Assembly: GCF_023278565.1 (NCBI RefSeq)
Contig: NC_064678.1
Location: 6,014,001 to 6,078,000 of the forward strand
Direction: 5' to 3'
Source of the DNA: Colletotrichum lupini
Taxonomy: Eukaryota; Ascomycota; Sordariomycetes; Glomerellales; Glomerellaceae
DNA length: 64,000 bases
The notes under the pieces are model-generated. The model made no database searches. It had not been told where the DNA came from and was given only the letters and a program-made list of their open reading frames with translations. Shown here one piece after another: positions 59,744-64,000 of the stretch; the stretch's first letter is position 1, and each line of letters starts with the position of its first letter. A program made the position numbers and the translations under genes.

Positions 59744-61537
59744 CTTGAAAGAATTCGGACAAGGTCTGGCCGGTGGAATTGCGTGATCAAGAAAAGACCC
59801 GAGAGCTTAGGCGGCAGCAAGGAGAAATAGTTGATCGCTTGGCTGGCCTCAAGCAGCACAGAGTATTGTATGCGGCATGCTGTGATCAATCACGACAACG
59901 AGGCAGGCTGCCCTTCAGTAAAGAGGGGGTAGATACACTTTGCATGCCCTCTCATGCAGCTAGCAGCGATCCTTCGCAGCCTGCATATCACCACCTCAAT
60001 TCGAGATGGTTTGGCCAATGGATGACTTCCCCCAAAGTCTTGTTTTGGTAACTAAGAAATCAGTCAACTGCACAACGTTGGGCTGGAGCATTCTAGCGCA
60101 CCATGCATCGTTCGGTAGCGACTGCTGCAGTAAGCACTATGCACTGATGCAGCCACAACAGTTGGGCACAAGGCAGGCTTCAGTCACCGGATCAAAGTCT
60201 CCAGCGAGATGTGTGCATTGGCGGCCTCTAAAGACACTGCGAATCTCTACTAAGACCTATAGCCTCAACTGTTGGTTATCATTGACGAACAACTACTGGA
60301 AACCCATTCTTCTACTCCAGAAGACCTGTCTTCGTGTAAGTTGAGACTGCCCAGACCACGTATTTGTCTGCCTGTTGGGTGGTTGGTCACATGCAATGGC
60401 GCCGAATCTGACGCCCGTTTACATTCGTTTTCAAAATAGAAAAAGTTATCGATGCCTTCGTGTCTCTTCGATCCTTTTCCCAGACAGTCGAAACTGCCTG
60501 AGGTGCGGGCTCCCTCTTTTGTCGAATTTGTTATTCGGCCCTCCAAGCAACAAGCTACCGAGACATGATCGGATCCGCGTTCTCAAACCATGATGCCTCA
60601 CGCGGGGGATGACTTACACCAACGCAAGCCATGTCACCTCGGGCGACGCAGAAAAGCCTGGCAAAGAGATCACGAGAACGAGAAGCGTATTCTCAATACG
60701 CGCATGGTCAAGCTATCAATTTCCATTTCACCAGTCTCCATAGTGCCGATCTAAGACAAGCATTCACAGGAGCGGGCTCGTTATTCTACCCACAGAACCC
60801 TGAAGCTAGGCTAGTAGCCAGCCCGCCGCCAAATGCGGGCCGAAGATGAGATTTCAACAACTACACAAGTTGGAGACAGTAATGAGTGATACAGTGCACC
60901 GTCCTCGACAGCTTCATTCTCGTCTTCTGAATGAGGCTAAAAAGGGGAGGCTAGTGCCGGCGGGGCAGTTCCGAGGGTTCTTAAGCCAAGCGGAAGTAGC
61001 GGCCTGGATGGAGCTTCGTGTCATGCCAGTGCAGCATGCGTTTTTCGCAACCGTAAAGCCGGAAGCCCGGTTGCCGGCAGGTTATGGCACTGAACGGCCC
61101 CACAAGTACGGAGCACTCAGCACGGATAGAATGTATCGTATTACCTGAAAGTAAGTTTAATTGCCAACTCCTGTATGTTGTGGAACAGACCCAGATCCAG
61201 CTACTGTATATGATAACTTGCGATGGAACTTCGGAACATGCCCGCGCTGAGCAGATTTGCACCAGACGGATTGGTCTTCGGCGTTCTGAGCCTCCTGCTG
61301 AGAATGGAGTCAGTTGCGGCTCATTGCTATCTGTAGAAATTGAAGAGTATTCAGACGATCTTCCAGCAACACGTCTTTCAAGTTGGATCAGACCACCAAT
61401 CGCAATCTTTCGTCCTGAAGCGCTCAGCCCTAGCCTAAGGCTTTTCACACTGAGAGCCCTAACCTTGGCTTTCTTGGGCTGATTACCGCGTACTTGCAAG
61501 CATTTTGACTCTGGGCTGGTCCGCATCACTCAAAATT

Positions 61538-61597
61538 AGCCCTGACTCGTTACCGGGCCGCCTAACAAGGGCTCAGCGTCCAGCGGGAGTCAGGGCT
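61538..61597. repeat. Inverted repeat, 11-base perfect arms
   Basis: AGCCCTGACTC and its exact reverse complement GAGTCAGGGCT are separated by 38 bases. This could be a hairpin or the remnant of a terminal inverted repeat element. No target-site duplication is evident. Confidence 0.55.
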
Positions 61598-62249
61598 TCG
61601 ATTTCAGGGGCCTGTGTCATGGTCTACCTATCGTACGGAGTACAGGGGCACTCCACTGTACCTCCAGGAGAATGAGTTAGCTGAGCAGCCCATCCGTACG
61701 GGCACGGGGGTCATAGTCAGCGCTGGCACATAAAGTCAATGAGTTTGCAGTACAAGCGGGCAATGACTACTGGAGCAGTAATCGACAAGATTGTTACAAT
61801 TTTCATGGCGTACTTTTCTACCCAATTCCGGCAATGCTTTCCACTAGGATTGTAATGCATTTGTATCTAAAGTTTAAATTCCACTTTTCAACCCTAGTTC
61901 ACCTCCAAACGAGGTCCTCGTACAAGGTAAGAGGCAATTCCCTGTAGCCGAGCATGTGGTCTACATTGAGGACCCATGAGACTTACATATAGTAGATTAA
62001 CCTTTCACACACCTGCGATAAATGACTTTAACGTTGTATGCTCAACTGACGTCCACGCCCATTGACAAGTCCCATGCATCAGTCAAGGGTGTACGACTGC
62101 GATCTTTCGGCGGGAGTTTGCCGTAATAGCCGATATCGCCGTCACGATCTCTGTTCATACGGTTGCGTACGTGGCAGAGGAAGAGATTGGGATACCAGTG
62201 TAATACTTCCGGAGCTCGCGGGGTCCTCTTGTATCCGAGTTAACCGCCT

Positions 62250-62264
62250 CCCCCCCCCCCCCCC
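62250..62264 (+). repeat. C15 homopolymer run
   Basis: Fifteen consecutive C about 415 bases upstream of the small secreted protein gene. Length may vary or reflect sequencing error. Confidence 0.85.
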
Positions 62265-62679
62265 TTCTCGGGTGATATTATAGCCGCAAAATTCAATGAT
62301 TCGTGCGCTCGACTAGGTCTACTGTTGCAATATGCAAAAGTGAATTTGGTTGGGTGAGAATAGCCTGAGAAGCCATCATTAATCTAGGCTCCTTGCTGGG
62401 CCCATCAGCGAGCCTTCATGTCCTTGGCGTCAAGGAGTTGACGACAGTCAAGCGACATAAGTATGTTTGATCAATATTCAGGTATTTGCCCCCACGGAAA
62501 AACTACAAGAAGGCGCAGGCTCCAGTATCAACATTAGAGATGTCCATCGCCCAAGCAGCTTTCCATGCCACTTCGCTAGAGACAACTTTTTCAAACCAAA
62601 GGTGAGCAGCGCCGATGGTGCCTCAAATTTGCCGGGTCCATGAAGCTGATCGTATGATACCAGCAACAACTAGCCCGCA

Positions 62680-62940
62680 ATGAAGTTCACTGCCGCCATC
62701 TGCCTTGTTGCAGGCTATGTCAGCCTCGCTGCTGCTGCCGGTTGCCAGGTCGAGCTCCTTAACATTAACCAGGCAGTTGTTGGCACTGGTTGCGTGCAAA
62801 TGAACTACTACGCCAACATCTACGACTCCACCAGACGCGCAGGCTACACTGTCAACGCTAACAGCAACTGCGGCCTTAGCTTCGGCAACATTCAAGTTAT
62901 CCCCGATGGGTACTCCTTGCGTCAAGCAGGCTACTGTTAA
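62680..62940 (+). CDS. Small secreted cysteine-containing protein
   Basis: An intron-less 86-residue protein. The first 20 residues form a clear signal peptide (MKFTAAICLVAGYVSLAAAA), and the mature part starts at GCQVE. Mature cysteines at positions 22, 38, 64 and 86 (the last residue) could make two disulfides. There is no domain I recognise and no membrane segment or anchor signal. Small secreted proteins of this kind include effectors, antimicrobial peptides and surface proteins, and the sequence does not decide among them. It lies about 420 bases from a CpA-free AT-rich block, a common setting for lineage-specific secreted genes. The coding sequence itself keeps many CpA sites, so it is not RIP-mutated. 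Confidence 0.75.
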   Translation: MKFTAAICLVAGYVSLAAAAGCQVELLNINQAVVGTGCVQMNYYANIYDSTRRAGYTVNANSNCGLSFGNIQVIPDGYSLRQAGYC

Positions 62941-63360
62941 ATGGAGAGGCGTCGGCATCAATCTCGATGATTCCTATGGAGAAGGTTCTTGGGTATTATA
63001 TAATAAAGACATCAATTCTAGTAAAGCATTGTTTCGTTGTATGCAATCCTATCAATCTATAGTTTATTGGCTTATCGTTGTCATTAACTGATGATGTCAA
63101 GATCGCTTTGCTGGCCATCAAGTTGACGGAACGAGTGCACATAGCACAACGGTTCCTACTAGCCTTCACTATTAATTGCCATAGAATAGAGATCCCCGAA
63201 GGAATAATCGACGCTGTAGAGTTAAGTCCTGTCCTCTGCTTTCTTATCCGATCTTGCCGACGCTACTAGTAACATAATATTACGTAATAAGGATAGTAAT
63301 CGTACCTCACAAAGTGCCCGTCACGTGCTAAATCACGTATCTATCTTAAATATCGTATAT
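62941..63360. other. Transition from gene-bearing to AT-rich sequence
   Basis: The 3' flank of the secreted protein gene. AT content rises stepwise, while CpA and TpG are still present up to about 63350. No gene is seen. Confidence 0.5.
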
Positions 63361-64000
63361 ATAGACCTTTTCCTTTTATCTATTTCTATTTTAATAATTA
63401 AACTATTTTTATTATACTCTATATACCTATTACTACGTATTATAACTTATAATAATTATAAACCTAGCTCTTAATTAAAACCCTATATTATAATAACGTA
63501 TTTATTAATATAATTCTTACGATTTTTTTAAAATAATTAACTTATTTATACTTACTTTAGCCTAAGCTAAATTAATAAGCTATAATAGTTAAATTAAATA
63601 GTTTAACGTACTTTATATTATAAATAAGGGCGTTAGGGTTTAAAAATACGTCGACTTAAACGCTCTAAATTCTAATATATTCCTTAACCCCTTTATAATA
63701 CTTATTTTACCCTTAGAATTTAAATAATTAGTTATAACTTATAATAAAAAAGAATTATAAGCTTACTAAGCCCGTTATAAAGCGTTTAAAAACGACTAAA
63801 GAAACTAAGAAATCCTTTACTAATAGTTTTTAAATATAACTCTTAATACGAACTTTTTAACTTTTTTAAATATAAGTAACTTATAAAACTAAGCTAGGTT
63901 TCTTTTTATAAAACTAGTTATATTACTTATTTTACGTAAATAAATCTATCCCTATACTATATTTATAAAAATGATTTATATACTTAAGAGTATTTAAAAA
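63361..64000. repeat. AT-rich, CpA-free (RIP-type) block
   Basis: By eye there is no CpA and only one TpG (at 63972) in 640 bases, while about a dozen CpG remain and TpA is very common. This is the expected end product of repeat-induced point mutation acting on CpA in both strands of a repeated element. No recognisable transposon protein survives. The block continues past the window edge. Confidence 0.88.

Larger units (their letters stand above)
59744..62679. other. 2.9 kb gap, probably gene-free accessory sequence
   Basis: Only short frames without family resemblance. It contains a perfect 11-base inverted repeat (61538-61548 with 61587-61597), a TACGGAGTA at 61634 and a C15 run at 62250-62264. 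Base composition is mixed and CpA dinucleotides are present, so it is not RIP-mutated like the far right end. Confidence 0.45.

Overview
The window is nuclear DNA of a filamentous ascomycete. The evidence is short spliceosomal introns with GTRAGT donors and CTAAC/CTGAC branch points, long CT-rich leaders, Zn2Cys6 regulators, a HET-domain gene, a fungal CDK8 (Ssn3) and a right edge that looks RIP-mutated. Protein style points to Sordariomycetes; a Glomerellales-like genus is only a guess. Seventeen protein genes, one intron-containing tRNA-Phe and several repeats can be supported. All exon joins were read by eye from splice signals, phase and protein continuity.

Left part (1-22.6 kb) is mostly housekeeping. 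It holds a sugar transporter cut by the window edge, convergent with an Asp/Glu/hydantoin racemase-like gene. The Arp2/3 subunit ARP2 follows, then a 3.5 kb leader-like gap and the Mediator kinase SSN3. Ribosomal protein eS24 is divergent from an EEF2KMT/FAM86-type methyltransferase. A conserved small protein of unknown function and a PPIL4-type cyclophilin-RRM protein complete this part.

Middle part (22.6-43 kb) starts with a 7 kb gap in front of a Zn2Cys6 regulator with a His-rich tail. Then come mannose-6-phosphate isomerase (convergent), the SAGA reader SGF29, an ARF6-type GTPase and a proline-rich, probably GPI-anchored surface protein.

Right part (44-64 kb) is more accessory. It has a nine-exon FAD monooxygenase beside a regulator carrying two C2H2 fingers and a Zn2Cys6 cluster, which may form a small metabolic unit. 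It also has a 1544-residue acidic, coilin-like nuclear protein, tRNA-Phe(GAA), a HET-domain gene and an 86-residue secreted cysteine protein. The window ends in an AT-rich block without any CpA dinucleotide.

The most unusual item is a pair of diverged repeats (about 44.65-44.87 and 56.90-57.11 kb, both minus strand). They share an upstream TATATA, an A-box-like motif, a good B box and a terminal T-run. That layout suggests RNA polymerase III transcription units, either a tRNA-derived SINE or an unrecognised small-RNA family.
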